The notes: generated by a model not told the origin, from the sequence alone. 64,000 bases of DNA from Sulfidibacter corallicola (GCF_017498545.1 NZ_CP071793.1:8984256-9048255); one strand, 5' to 3'. Shown: positions 1 to 9,593, numbered from the stretch's first letter. Made by a program: numbers and translations.

Positions 1-335
1 AGCGTCTCGGCGTGGCGAAACGAACTCCGGGCCACCCCGTTACAGGCCCTGACGCGAAACCGATGGACACCTGGCTGAGCCAGATCGACCTCGGCAGACC
101 GATTCAAACCCGAGTAAGCCAGAAACTCGGAACCCGATGGATCTATTTGAAACAACTGGTAATAGGTTACCTGCCCCGTGGCCGCCCCCCAGGACACCTG
201 TACCGACGGCGCGTAGGCCGAAGCAGGCACCGTGAACGAGGAAGGCGGACTCGGCGGCTGGAGATCGGGGTCTTCATCGCCGCAAAAGCCGGGAAGGTAG
301 GCGCCAAGGATACATAAAACGAACATCTTCTTCAT
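1..335 (-). CDS. Secreted FN3-like protein, truncated by window start
   Basis: The reading frame opens at an ATG on the minus strand (335) and runs off the left edge without a stop. The first 19 or so residues (MKKMFVLCILGAYLPGFCG) look like a signal peptide; the LPGFC stretch is only weakly lipobox-like. The remainder reads like a fibronectin type III beta-sandwich (VQVSWGAATGQVTYYQLF, then a Val-His-Arg-Phe-Arg-Val-Arg-Ala segment). A GGAG ribosome site lies about 8 bases upstream. It starts 14 bases after the stop of the 350-1303 gene, so the two are probably co-transcribed. Function is unknown because only about 110 residues are visible. Confidence 0.6.
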   Translation of the reverse strand, partial: MKKMFVLCILGAYLPGFCGDEDPDLQPPSPPSSFTVPASAYAPSVQVSWGAATGQVTYYQLFQIDPSGSEFLAYSGLNRSAEVDLAQPGVHRFRVRACNGVARSSFRHAET

Positions 336-349
336 GACTGCCACTCCTC

Positions 350-1303
350 TCAATTGAATGCCCCTCTAAGGATGCCGCCGGCCGGGTTGGCTAGCCATTT
401 GCGCGCATAGACCGAACCACCACCACGAAACTCGCCGTAGACAACGACGGCACCGGACCCAATCGCGCGATCCGTGCGGAAGAGCGTCCATTGGTTCTTG
501 CTCGTCAGGCCCGTTTGTGCGGTGGTATAGGGTCTATTTTCCATGGTGAAAACCTCCAAGATGACAACCTCTACTTCCAGGTTCGCCCACAAATAAACAC
601 CACCGCCGCTTGCAATCCGAACATCGAACCTGGGGCGTTCCGCGTCGAACCCGGCCGAAACGGTGAACTGAAGGGACCCGTCCACCACGGCGAACCCAAT
701 CCCCAAATCGGCGACGGTGATCGCGTGGTTAGCCAATTGCTCGCCGCCCAATGCCTCGAGCAATTGGCCGCGATAGACCTCCAATTCCAACAAGCCGTAT
801 TCGGCCAGGAAGGCGTCCACCAGCCAATCGGGAAGATTGGCGCCGCGAAGTTCGTCAACCAGGCCCTCGAGGCTCGCCAAGACCGACCCGGTCGTGACCC
901 GGCAGCGGCCGATATCGAGCCCCGGCCGAATCACGGCGCGGTAAACCGGTGTGGGCGAACCCGCGATAACCGCGCTCGCCGAAAACGAGAAGACGAGGTC
1001 GGCCCGATCGGTGGTGAACTCGGCGCGCACCTGATCCAATTCGATTTGGTAGGTGATCAAGTCGTCAAGGTTCCCCGTCACGGTCATCGGCAGGCGATCT
1101 TCCAAGATTTGCGTCTCGATCAATTGATTCACAAGGGTTTCGTCGACCTCCACGGCGGCGGAAATTTCGTATTCACCGTCGAGGACGCCGTCACAAGGGT
1201 CCAAAGCGAAAGCAGGAGCCGCGGTCAAGCACAAGCAAACGCCGATCGCCAGGCGTTTCCCCAAACTCGACCACCACTCCCTGGTTCTGAAAAGATCTAG
1301 CAT
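350..1303 (-). CDS. Secreted protein of unknown function
   Basis: This encodes about 317 residues. The frame stays open further upstream, but the ATG at 1303 is preferred because it is preceded by GGAG at good spacing and begins a clear signal peptide (basic KR, then AIGVCLCLTAAPAFA) ending before LDPCDG. The mature part is acidic, has no further membrane segment and no catalytic motif I recognise. It has repeated short beta-strand-like stretches and a conserved-looking YGEFRGGGSVYARKW near the end. It lies just upstream of the partial FN3-like secreted gene, probably one transcript. No family was recognised. Confidence 0.7.
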   Translation of the reverse strand: MLDLFRTREWWSSLGKRLAIGVCLCLTAAPAFALDPCDGVLDGEYEISAAVEVDETLVNQLIETQILEDRLPMTVTGNLDDLITYQIELDQVRAEFTTDRADLVFSFSASAVIAGSPTPVYRAVIRPGLDIGRCRVTTGSVLASLEGLVDELRGANLPDWLVDAFLAEYGLLELEVYRGQLLEALGGEQLANHAITVADLGIGFAVVDGSLQFTVSAGFDAERPRFDVRIASGGGVYLWANLEVEVVILEVFTMENRPYTTAQTGLTSKNQWTLFRTDRAIGSGAVVVYGEFRGGGSVYARKWLANPAGGILRGAFN

Positions 1304-1694
1304 GATCGTTCTCCAGTCATGGGTAAATGGTCGCGCACCACAAGGGCCGCGACAGGCGGGCGCCGGCCGGACCACCTGGACCCGACCGTTTCATCGCCCG
1401 ACACCGGAGCACACGAGCTAGGGTTAGATAAGCGCTCAAAAAAACGGAAAGTCTTTCGCTCAGGTAGAGCCCATCCAGAAACGAAAAGATCGTGACTCCC
1501 AAAATGGTTAGGCTGGATGGGCACGGTATCGGGTATCAGGTATCAGGTATCAGGTATCAGGTATCAGGCCCAGGTATCAGCAAAATCATTGTTCAGAGGT
1601 GATTAGCTGATACACGAATGCTGATACCAGGTTGCATTGAGAATCGACCGATCCCGAGGAACCCTTTCAGGAATACCTTGTTTCCGGATGAATA
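1304..1694. other. Intergenic region with short tandem repeats
   Basis: No convincing gene is present. The stretch contains a heptanucleotide repeat array (annotated separately) and lies between the sigma-factor gene end and the start of the secreted-protein operon, so it should hold that operon's promoter. No clear promoter boxes were identified. Confidence 0.5.
1532..1579. repeat. 7-bp tandem repeat, GGTATCA
   Basis: Five perfect head-to-tail copies of GGTATCA occupy 1532-1566, with a sixth copy at 1573-1579 after a short CCCAG-like interruption. Related GGTATC-type strings occur in the intergenic regions near 42,080-42,110 and 45,980-46,000. Confidence 0.9.
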
Positions 1695-2288
1695 CTAGGT
1701 CATGGCGAGGTTGCCGCCCGAGTGCCTTAACTGGCTTCGAACCCAGCCATTTGCGGCTTTCAACTCGCGACGAATGGTGGATTCGCCCAGCTCGAAGGCC
1801 TCGGCCATTTCAGCAATCTTCAGCCCACACAGGAAGCGGCACTTCCAGATATTGGCCTGACGGCGATCGAGCCGTTCCAAGCCGGCCAGCGCCTGGCCGA
1901 GCGCCAACAGATCCGGGCTCGGGCGGCCGTCTCGTTCGGGATCAAACGAAACCCAAACCGTGTCTCCACCGTGTTTTGCCGCTTTCTTGCGCTTGGCGTG
2001 ATCGACCAAGATATGCAGCATGGCGGTGGAGACCAAGGCGTAGAACTGGCCCCGCGACCGCCAAGGGCGGTCGGTGCCGGGCTCGCGACTCAACAGTTTC
2101 AGGCAGGCTTCATTGACGAGCACGGTGGGTGAAAACAAGGTGTCGGAGCGAGACCCGAGCCGTGCTCGAGCGATTTTCACCAGCTCACCGTGGGCCAGCG
2201 CAAACAAACGATCCAAAGCCCCGCGATCGCCGCCGCGCCAACGCTCCAATAACTCGGTAATCTCACCCGCCGCCGGGGCGTGCTGCAT
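1695..2288 (-). CDS. ECF-like RNA polymerase sigma factor (sigma-70 X6 type)
   Basis: A 197-residue protein matching the ECF sigma subgroup common in Acidobacteriota and Planctomycetota. The N-terminal region 2 includes GDRGALDRLFAL and the hallmark SPTVLVNEACLKLL. This is followed by GQFYALVSTAMLHILVDHAK and a C-terminal helix-turn-helix region 4 (LKIAEMAEAFELGESTIRREL). Such factors direct transcription after an external signal. It lies 48 bases downstream of a Ser/Thr kinase gene on the same strand, a pairing often seen for this subgroup, which suggests regulation by the kinase rather than by a classical anti-sigma factor. A GAGGAG-type ribosome site precedes the ATG. Confidence 0.9.
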   Translation of the reverse strand: MQHAPAAGEITELLERWRGGDRGALDRLFALAHGELVKIARARLGSRSDTLFSPTVLVNEACLKLLSREPGTDRPWRSRGQFYALVSTAMLHILVDHAKRKKAAKHGGDTVWVSFDPERDGRPSPDLLALGQALAGLERLDRRQANIWKCRFLCGLKIAEMAEAFELGESTIRRELKAANGWVRSQLRHSGGNLAMT

Positions 2289-2336
2289 AACTCCTCCTCG
2301 GCAAGGTGGACGGGGTCGGCATGCGTCCCGGCCCGA

Positions 2337-5093
2337 TCATCCGGCCTCCAGGGCCGAATCGTTTGATTCCATGGAATCCAGTAGTTGCCGGGCACGCTTC
2401 GTGAGCGGATCATCGGCGCCGAGCACCTTCGACCTGCCGTCCAGGCAGGCCTCGATCAAGGTTCGCGCCTCTGCCTGCTCGCCGTGAGCGGCGAGGAAGC
2501 GGCCCAAACGCTCCATCGCGTACAAGGTCGCGGGATGGTCCGCTCCCAGGAGGGTGCGCCGTCCCGCCAGGAAGGCCGTCAAACCGACGCGCGCTTCGGC
2601 CTCGCGGCCCGCCTTCTCGAGCACCGTACAGAGATTGCCCAGCAGGGTCAGGGTATTGCGGTTCTCGACCCCCGCGACCTGTTCGAGCTCGCGGGCACGG
2701 ACCTCGCGGAACAAGCGAATCGCGTCTTCATGACGGCCCTGCGCGCCAAAGACCCGAGCCTGGAAACCAAGGACCCGGACCGCCATCGCGTTGCCTTCAC
2801 CCATCGCCACCAAACTCCGCTCGCGCGCCTCGTCGAACAAGGCGTGGGCTTCTTCGTAACACTGCAGCCGGCCAAGGATACCGGCATGGTTGATCATCGC
2901 CTCGAGGGTCTTTTCGTGATCGGCTCCCAGGACGCGTTCACGGGTTGCGACGACCCGGCGAAATACCGGCTCGGCGTCGGTGAAATTGCGGCTTCCGCGC
3001 AGCGCCCCGGCCAGGCCGTGCAGGCTCGTCACCGTATCGGGATGATCCGGCCCCAGTACCCGATCGCGACGGGCGAGTAATTCGCGGAACAAGGGCTCGG
3101 CATCGGCGTGCCGTCCCTGCCGAATGCGGATGAATCCCAAGACGTTCATCGCCGTCAAGGTACGCGGATGGTCCTCGCCGAAGACCACACGGCAACCGGC
3201 CACCACCTCCTCCTGGAGCGCGTGCGCTTCCGCCAAGCGGTTGAGCGAGGAAATCGTCGCGGCGAGATTGTTCAGGCTGCGCAAAGTCTGCTCGTGTCGA
3301 TCGCCGAGACGTGCACGTCGCCCCGCCAGGACGCGCCGGTGTTTCTCCGCCACACCTTCGATGCGTCCCATTTTGAACTCGGCCTCGGCCAGAGCCTCGA
3401 GCGCATCGAGCGTGCGCAGGTCCCCGGCGCCGAAAGCGCGCTCACAAGCCGCCAGGTTCTCGCGGGCGAGCGCGTTCGCCTCCTCGTGACGGGCCAGTTC
3501 GGTCGCGATCTCGATCATCACCAGTCGGGTGGCGATGCGGTCGGGATGGGCCGGCGGAAAGAGCTCACGACGAATCGCCAGTGCGGTCCGGCCATGGGAT
3601 TCGGCCTCGCGGAAGAGGCCCAGGCCCAGGTAGGTCGCTGCAAACACGTGGTTGAGTGCCGCTTTGGTCTCGGCTCGCCCCTCGAAATCGTCGCCGATGC
3701 GGGCTTCGAAGGTGGTGAGTAGGTCGCGCACCTTCACGTCGGGGCCCGCCTCCAGGGGACTCGGCGACGCCAGGAACTCTTGAAGCATGCGCACCGTGTG
3801 TTTCACGTGGGCCGCCTCGGCACCCGCGCGTTTCCATCCGGAGGCGGCGCCGACGATCCCGGCCAGAAGCAACAGAACGAAACTCCCCGCCACCCCCACC
3901 TGGAGCCGGTTGCGCCGGATGAACTTCTTCGCCTGATAGAGGCGGTCCGGCGGTGCCGCCCACAGCGGGCGACCCTCGAGGTAGCGTGTTAAATCGCTCG
4001 CCAGCGCCCACACCGACGGGTACCGTGCCTCGGGATCCGCCGCGAGGGCCTTGGCCACGATCCAACGCACATCGCCGGCAAGCAACTTCCTCAGGCTAAC
4101 CGAGGTTTGCCCACGCTGCGCCGCGCGCGCCGACGTATCGGCGCCGGCCAACCTGGCGAGTAACAGCCCTTCCAACGGCACGGCAGCCTCGTCTTTGGCC
4201 CGCTCGTCATGGGCCGCCGGCCGACCGGCCAACAGTTCGGCCAGAATCACGCCGAGCGAGTAGACGTCGGACCGGGTGTCCGCGGGCAAACCGCGTGCCT
4301 GTTCCGGACTCATGTAGGCGCGCGTCCCCACGACCGCGCCCGTCCTCGAACGCACCGGGTTGGCCGGTTCAGCACCGGCTTCGGCACCCTCCGGCCCGGC
4401 CTCGAAGCGCGCGATGCCAAAATCGATGACCTTTGGCCCGGGCTTGCCGTCGATTTCAGTGATCAAGATGTTCGATGGTTTGAGATCGCGATGGATCACG
4501 CCCTTATCGTGGGCGAACTGGACCGTCTTGCAGATCTCGAGGAACAACCGGATCCGGTCGGTGGGTGTCAGGCAACGGCGGTCACACCACGCACCGAGAT
4601 GTTCGCCCCGAATAAACTCCATGGCGAAAAAGGGCGCGCCGGACGGGGCGGCCCCGCACCCGAAAAGGGTGGCGATGCAAGGATGGTGGAGCTCGGCCAG
4701 CACCTGTTGTTCGTGACGGAACCGAAGGATCGAGGCCGGCGAGACCCGCTCCGGTCGAATCAGTTTCAAGGCCACCTGGCGACGAGGCGCCTCTTGTTCC
4801 GCGAGAAAAACCGAACCCATGCCGCCCTCGCCCAGCCGCGCCAAAACGCGATACCCGCCGATGACGGCCCCGGGTACCACCTCCTCAAGAAAGGACGAGG
4901 CCTCGTGGCCGATCATCTCCTCGAGCGAAGCACCCTGCTCGGTAGCCGCCACCAGGATGGAGCGCACCCATTCCGCCAGGGCGCCGTTGCCGGCGCAGGC
5001 CTCCGCGAGATAAGCTTCCCGGTCTTCGCCGTCCAGGTCCAGGGCGTGATTGTAGATGGCGAAAGCGCGCGTTCCCGGAACCTCCAAATCCAT
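2337..5093 (-). CDS. Membrane Ser/Thr protein kinase with C-terminal TPR repeats
   Basis: The chosen ATG (5093) is preceded by GGGGAG seven bases away; an in-frame TTG at 5147 is less likely. The 918-residue product has an N-terminal helical segment, then a Hanks-type kinase domain from about residue 80: glycine loop GEGGMGSV, invariant lysine in VALKLI, catalytic loop HRDLKPSN, the DFG motif and GTRAYMSPEQARG. One transmembrane helix follows (VAGSFVLLLLAGIVGAA, near residue 405). The remaining 500 residues are tetratricopeptide repeats of the kinesin-light-chain-like TPR_10/12 type (recurring LGADHPDT or LGEDHPRT, about 42 residues apart). It probably phosphorylates cytoplasmic partners; the adjacent sigma factor is the obvious candidate. 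Because the single helix separates kinase from TPRs, the TPR part is predicted on the other side of the membrane. Confidence 0.93.
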   Translation of the reverse strand: MDLEVPGTRAFAIYNHALDLDGEDREAYLAEACAGNGALAEWVRSILVAATEQGASLEEMIGHEASSFLEEVVPGAVIGGYRVLARLGEGGMGSVFLAEQEAPRRQVALKLIRPERVSPASILRFRHEQQVLAELHHPCIATLFGCGAAPSGAPFFAMEFIRGEHLGAWCDRRCLTPTDRIRLFLEICKTVQFAHDKGVIHRDLKPSNILITEIDGKPGPKVIDFGIARFEAGPEGAEAGAEPANPVRSRTGAVVGTRAYMSPEQARGLPADTRSDVYSLGVILAELLAGRPAAHDERAKDEAAVPLEGLLLARLAGADTSARAAQRGQTSVSLRKLLAGDVRWIVAKALAADPEARYPSVWALASDLTRYLEGRPLWAAPPDRLYQAKKFIRRNRLQVGVAGSFVLLLLAGIVGAASGWKRAGAEAAHVKHTVRMLQEFLASPSPLEAGPDVKVRDLLTTFEARIGDDFEGRAETKAALNHVFAATYLGLGLFREAESHGRTALAIRRELFPPAHPDRIATRLVMIEIATELARHEEANALARENLAACERAFGAGDLRTLDALEALAEAEFKMGRIEGVAEKHRRVLAGRRARLGDRHEQTLRSLNNLAATISSLNRLAEAHALQEEVVAGCRVVFGEDHPRTLTAMNVLGFIRIRQGRHADAEPLFRELLARRDRVLGPDHPDTVTSLHGLAGALRGSRNFTDAEPVFRRVVATRERVLGADHEKTLEAMINHAGILGRLQCYEEAHALFDEARERSLVAMGEGNAMAVRVLGFQARVFGAQGRHEDAIRLFREVRARELEQVAGVENRNTLTLLGNLCTVLEKAGREAEARVGLTAFLAGRRTLLGADHPATLYAMERLGRFLAAHGEQAEARTLIEACLDGRSKVLGADDPLTKRARQLLDSMESNDSALEAG

Positions 5094-5527
5094 GTCACGT
5101 CTCCCCATTGCGAGATTTCCGCCTGATGGTACGGCGTCGCCGGCCAAAGGCGATAAGAAGGCACCAAACCAACCAAAGCTCTCATTATATCGGGGTGAGT
5201 CAAATTACATAGACCTTACCTATTCCCCTCCCTCTCCACACCTACTCGCGGCTATTTTTTTTCAAGAACCCGAGTAATTTTCACCAACCACTTACTCACC
5301 ATTTGCGGCGACATCGAGCGACGAGAACCAACGGTTCCCCACACCCCCGCCATGCGATCAAGTTAAGGATTCAACCTTAGCGATCAGGCCGGTAAGCAAA
5401 GGTGTACCAGACGGTTTTCGTGTTTCGATTCGTTGGCAGACGGCGCGGGTACTTTCGGCCCGGCTCGATGCTGGTCCTCGCTCTTAAAATGATCCTGAAA
5501 AGAAACGGAGGGTCACGTTTCCGATCG
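5094..5527. other. Intergenic region, no gene seen
   Basis: This region separates the kinase start from the end of the lipoprotein gene. It is AT-richer near 5,190-5,290 and should contain the kinase promoter. I see no coding frame with a plausible start and no clear structured RNA. Confidence 0.45.
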
Positions 5528-6214
5528 TTAAAGACTCGACATGGGTCGATACTTCGAGGCTTGTCCGAACAATTCCTGTTGGGCTTCGGCGCCGATCTCT
5601 CTAGAGCACTCGGCCAACATTTTTTTGAGGAGCGCCGCTTCCTCATCCCACAGTTCTTTGGCTGAAGGGGATCGCCCGAAACCTTCGTGCTTGGCGTCAA
5701 ACAAGCCGGACGCAAACACTTTTCCGCTGCCACGCTCGATGAAGCGGACTTGGACAAAACACTGAACCATGAGTTTCGTCAAACTGGGAAGGTTGTGAGT
5801 GACGGCCCAGTAGTTCGTTTTCACTTCGAGCACAAAGTCGAAATCGGGGTACTTCGTGGTGACATTCTCCCGTCTTCCTGAAAAGGTTCCGTGCCGATTG
5901 GAAATCTTCACGTCCATGTGGTAGCGATCAGCCAATACCCGAGCGAGGTGGTCGGCAACCGGGATTGCCGGGTCTTCAAGCTGGAAACGCGCGACCTTTG
6001 ATTCTACGGGCTCGGATCGACCGAATATCTCTTTCGGATCCAACTCGTCTTTCATCACTTTGGCAAAAGACTTGTCGGCGAAAGGAACGGGGTCCCAGGT
6101 ATGGACTACCAGCGTTCTCCCTTGCAACGATGTAGCTTCGGCTGATAGGGCCATTTTTTTAGGTCCACAACCCGCCAACATGATCATGCAGCCCACTACC
6201 AACGCTCGATTCAT
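5528..6214 (-). CDS. Lipoprotein of unknown function
   Basis: The ATG at 6214 is preceded by GGAGAAACATC and starts a short signal sequence with a good lipobox (MNRALVVGCMIMLAGC), so the mature protein should be lipid-anchored at Cys16. A longer frame to 6295 exists but would bury this signal. The remaining 210 or so residues are globular, with features such as LVVHTWDPVPFADKSF, FDFVLEVKTNYWAVTHN and VQVRFIERGSGKVFASGLF. These resemble small outer-membrane lipoproteins with an alternating alpha/beta fold. No specific family was recognised. It is flanked by long non-coding regions and appears monocistronic. Confidence 0.8.
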   Translation of the reverse strand: MNRALVVGCMIMLAGCGPKKMALSAEATSLQGRTLVVHTWDPVPFADKSFAKVMKDELDPKEIFGRSEPVESKVARFQLEDPAIPVADHLARVLADRYHMDVKISNRHGTFSGRRENVTTKYPDFDFVLEVKTNYWAVTHNLPSLTKLMVQCFVQVRFIERGSGKVFASGLFDAKHEGFGRSPSAKELWDEEAALLKKMLAECSREIGAEAQQELFGQASKYRPMSSL

Positions 6215-7022
6215 GATGTTTCTCCAATCTGCTTCACCACTGTCGGCTCGTGTCCACAAAGCCATGGCTGGGATCCGTTCTTCGTAAATGGCCAAGCTTC
6301 TACACGGAATTCACCATCGTGGATTCTGGGTCTAATATGACCAAGCGAGATTTGGTCGGGTTCGTGGTCAACTATCTGAGGGGGAGCACCTACTTTTCTT
6401 GTAAATATTTTGATTTCAGTGTATTGAGGACAAACAGGGCGATACCGGGCCTCGGAATTGAACCGGTGAGTCGCCGCCCGGGCCGGTGTGCCGGTCGTCC
6501 GGCAATCCAACCATCGTCAGTCTGACCACTGTGTTCTCAAGTGGGTAAGGTTAGACATTTAGAGCCACATCGGGCCCATGCTTTTTCTGGTTTCGATTCT
6601 TCATGCCTTCCCGATTTGGTTTGACGACGGCAAGACCCAGCGCAGATTGAATGTTCCCCTTTGTTTCAAGAGGGCCCCGAACCAGCAGGCCAACCCGTCC
6701 AATTTCGAGAACGAAACAACGCGAAGTGAGCCGGCCCGAGGAGCCCGCATTCGCGCAAGAGACATAAAGCCTGTAGATTGAGCAGGACCGGTATGATTCC
6801 GCAATTCCCGGCTTCCCGATCGATTTTTCTGGAGGCCTCGTCATGAACCTGCTTATGGACCCAATCCCGAACAAGCGCCCCTTCGAAGAAATCCTCGTTG
6901 CCACAAGGACCGACCGATTCGAAGCCATCCCGACCACTGCTTGGGTAAGTCGCATGAACCAACAGCCTCGCCCCCACAAATGGGGCCCATCGGCTGAGCG
7001 ATCGAGGCCGCGATGGGCACCT
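6215..7022. repeat. Intergenic region with dispersed-repeat fragments
   Basis: No convincing gene is seen. Two parts match repeats found elsewhere in the window. The stretch near 6,460-6,545 resembles the segment at 54,440-54,540. The stretch at 6,575-6,790 combines a piece like 54,930-55,000 with an inverted version of the piece at 40,068-40,139 and 51,048-51,127 (shared core TTTCGAGAA with GAAACAACGCGA). Similarity was judged by eye. Confidence 0.55.
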
Positions 7023-7715
7023 TCAACACGGGGCCGGGATGGAGACGAGCGCCCCGGATTCAGATGGAGCCAGGGTTGCATAGGGACCCACCAACAAAAG
7101 GCCGCATCCAAAACTCTTTCCCCGCCCGATGCCGTTCACCATCGCCGTCGTGAACGCGGCCGGGTCCGTCACGGTCAACGCGCCCGCGAAGTCCACCATG
7201 CCCAAGGTCAGCCAACGCCCCTTGCGCCGGAAGGTGGCAAGACGGCACGCCGCGACACGAAGGCTTTCCGGATCGCACCGGAACCCATGGCGGTTCGCTT
7301 GATCGAGGAGCCACATCGCGCAGGTTTCCTCCAAGCTGGTGGCGTCTTGGGGATCGTGGGTGCGGATCAAGTCGAATCGTTGCCCGCGCGCCGCGCTGCC
7401 CAAGGATCGAGACCGCGTCGGATGCGCCCGTAGGGCGAACGGGAAGCTTAACCCCGCTTCCAGCTCCGGTAAATCGAACGGCGTCGAACGCAGGTCCCAG
7501 ATCCCCGCCATATTCCGGGGCGGCCGCACCGACAACGCCGAGAAAAACGGCTCGCCCCGAACGAGATCGAAGCGGTACAGGAAATCTCGGTCCCGGTCGG
7601 CGTGGTCCCCAAAAAACTGCCAAACCACTTGGTGCGCCCGGTAGGCCGACCAGTCGGTTCCCGCCATCGTCACCCCGGTTTCCAAAGCCATCGTGTTGAA
7701 ATGCAAATACGCCAT
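7023..7715 (-). CDS. cas6e: Cas6e (CasE/Cse3) CRISPR RNA endoribonuclease, orphan
   Basis: A 230-residue protein that reads as a full-length Cas6e, the type I-E enzyme that cuts pre-crRNA at the base of the repeat hairpin. N-terminally, YRAHQVVWQFF aligns with the E. coli CasE catalytic stretch LHQGLWHLF. This gives His28 (and Tyr25) as the probable active-site residues. It is followed by RDFLYRFD, equivalent to RDFLFHVE. The C terminus has the RNA-binding glycine-rich loop GIGRGKSFGCGLLLV typical of Cas6. The ATG at 7715 follows a GGGAGG site. No cas5e, cas7, cas1 or other cas gene adjoins it: a secreted-protein gene lies upstream and repeats downstream. The nearest CRISPR repeats start 7.3 kb away, and their palindromic type I-E sequence is the kind Cas6e recognises. 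Confidence 0.9.
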   Translation of the reverse strand: MAYLHFNTMALETGVTMAGTDWSAYRAHQVVWQFFGDHADRDRDFLYRFDLVRGEPFFSALSVRPPRNMAGIWDLRSTPFDLPELEAGLSFPFALRAHPTRSRSLGSAARGQRFDLIRTHDPQDATSLEETCAMWLLDQANRHGFRCDPESLRVAACRLATFRRKGRWLTLGMVDFAGALTVTDPAAFTTAMVNGIGRGKSFGCGLLLVGPYATLAPSESGALVSIPAPC

Positions 7716-7894
7716 GCCGCAGCCTCCCAAACATGTGAGATGTTGGGGAGGTGCAGCTCGAGACCCCCTCCCCTATCGGTACATAGGTATTTTTAGGCGT
7801 TCCTGGTTCACGCCATTTCAAGCCTTGCTTCTCGAAAAGGCCGGAACCTATCCCGAACTCCTGTTCGAGATAGGCTCCGGACAAGCATCCTGCC

Positions 7895-9439
7895 TTACTG
7901 GGGTAAGGCAAAAACGGCTACAGGTGGGGTCGGTTCGTTATTTTCGTGATCACCGACCACATAAACCCGGTCATCCTGAATGAACAGGCCACTCGGCTCA
8001 CGCAGAATCGTCGGATCGATCCCGAACGTGCGCTGGATTTCCCCATCGAGGGAGATCTCGAGCAGGTCTTTGTAGGCATAAGAAAGCGCGTAGATTTTGC
8101 CGTCGTAGTATTGGACCCCGGCGGCATCGTAATCGAAAATACTGCCCTCGACTTCACCTTGATAGGAAAGCGTGCGGCGCGACAATTCATTGAATGCCGC
8201 ATCGACCTCGAGCAGGATGTCCTCTTGATCTTCAGCACCATCGGACAGAAGGAAAAAGGAATTCGAATCCGCACGGTGGGTCAGTCCCGAAAACGACAAG
8301 GTCTCGCCATCGTTACCCGGATAGGCCACATCGAATTCTTCCCGATATTGGTAGGTGTCCATGTCCCGTTCATAACGGGCTACGTATCCCTCATCGGTCA
8401 ATACATATACATTGGCGTCATCGCCACTGATGCCCTCTGTACAACCTTGGTTACATTGCACGTTCTGATAGTCGACATCAAACTGCCCCACACTTTGAAA
8501 GTCTTCATCGAGTTCGAAGACTTCCGCCTGATCGGTGGTGAGAAACCACTGACCTTGGGCGCTCCGCCAAATGCCGGAGGGCTGCTTGACATCTTCAGGC
8601 AAGCTGATGAGCTCCACCAGGGCCAGTTCCGCGGCATTTTCGATCGGTGAAACCCGTTCCTTGTGTTTGTCTTCAACCAGCACCAGGCTCAGGTCGGGAT
8701 GGGTTGTGGCAATCAGGATGCTGTCGTCCGGCATCAGGTCGATATCGGTAATCAGGTCATTTTCGAACCCCAGCACTTGCCAGGACGACACAAAATCCAA
8801 GGAAAAATGCCCCATCTCGAATTGGTAAATCACATTGTCGCCAAGTGATGTGTCCACCACATAGACAGAGGTCTCATCCACGGCCAGGCCGTTGATCTCC
8901 ATGGGGCGATCAAAGTCGTAGCGCGTGAAGCACCAGGGGAACCGCTTGTGCAACCGCAGCAGGTCGCCGCGGCAGGCATCATAGACCCAGACATAATCCG
9001 AGTCGGGCGTGGTGGCAATTTCGCTGAAGGCAAAGTGGCCCCAAAGGCGCCAGGTCCGTTCGATGCCCTGTGCCGTGTTCTTGTAAAAAACGTTCCGGCT
9101 TCCATCCACATACCAGTAAATACCATCGCCGTCGTGATCGAAATCGAGGGCCGCAAGCAAATCGTCGTCGACACTCCCGGGCGCATAGGGCAACTGGGTT
9201 TCATTGGCGTCGATGTGCCCATAGGCCCCGTTCCGTTGCAGTATTTCGATCATGGGCAGGCTGGTTTCCACGATGGTCGGATGGTTAATCGGTTCGTGGG
9301 GACCGTAGTCCACATAAAGCGATAAGGGAAAGTCTTCCTCCATGGTTCGGTGATCGCCGTCGGGTACCGTCACCGGAATGACGATGCCACCAAAGGCGCA
9401 AAGGGAAAAGGTCGTCAGCAGAAAATAAACAGATTTCAT
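7895..9439 (-). CDS. Secreted beta-propeller-like protein
   Basis: A 514-residue product with an N-terminal signal peptide (MKSVYFLLTTFSLCAFGG) and an AAAGGAG ribosome site. The body repeatedly shows blade-like motifs ending in a hydrophobic strand: VYVVDTSLGDNVIYQFEMG, ANVYVLTDEGYVARYER and IYALSYAYKDLLEISLDG. The C-terminal part (LREPSGLFIQDDRVYVVGD) recalls SdiA-regulated/YjiK-like or NHL-type propellers. I infer a periplasmic or extracellular six-bladed propeller. Ligand and activity are unknown, and no catalytic residues are evident. It appears monocistronic. Confidence 0.65.
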   Translation of the reverse strand: MKSVYFLLTTFSLCAFGGIVIPVTVPDGDHRTMEEDFPLSLYVDYGPHEPINHPTIVETSLPMIEILQRNGAYGHIDANETQLPYAPGSVDDDLLAALDFDHDGDGIYWYVDGSRNVFYKNTAQGIERTWRLWGHFAFSEIATTPDSDYVWVYDACRGDLLRLHKRFPWCFTRYDFDRPMEINGLAVDETSVYVVDTSLGDNVIYQFEMGHFSLDFVSSWQVLGFENDLITDIDLMPDDSILIATTHPDLSLVLVEDKHKERVSPIENAAELALVELISLPEDVKQPSGIWRSAQGQWFLTTDQAEVFELDEDFQSVGQFDVDYQNVQCNQGCTEGISGDDANVYVLTDEGYVARYERDMDTYQYREEFDVAYPGNDGETLSFSGLTHRADSNSFFLLSDGAEDQEDILLEVDAAFNELSRRTLSYQGEVEGSIFDYDAAGVQYYDGKIYALSYAYKDLLEISLDGEIQRTFGIDPTILREPSGLFIQDDRVYVVGDHENNEPTPPVAVFALPQ

Positions 9440-9593
9440 AAGAGCTCTCCTTTGTGTAGCGGTTCAAGGAAAGCCTAAGGGAGGGCCCGTGAAGCGGCCG
9501 TAAAGTGGAAGTCAAATGCAGGTGAAATCCATGCGGAAGGCGTTCCGGAGTTGGGTCGAAAGCTTCGCTGGTACGTAGTGCCGCTTGCATAAC

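Noticed and set aside
6425..6530. Possible tRNA-like GGAATTGAACC string
   Set aside because: It suggested a tRNA T-arm on the minus strand, but no acceptor stem, anticodon arm or D-arm can be folded around it; the region instead resembles dispersed repeat DNA.
7716..7894. Possible remnant of cas5e upstream of cas6e
   Set aside because: The translated sequence shows no Cas5 motif and is too short to call.
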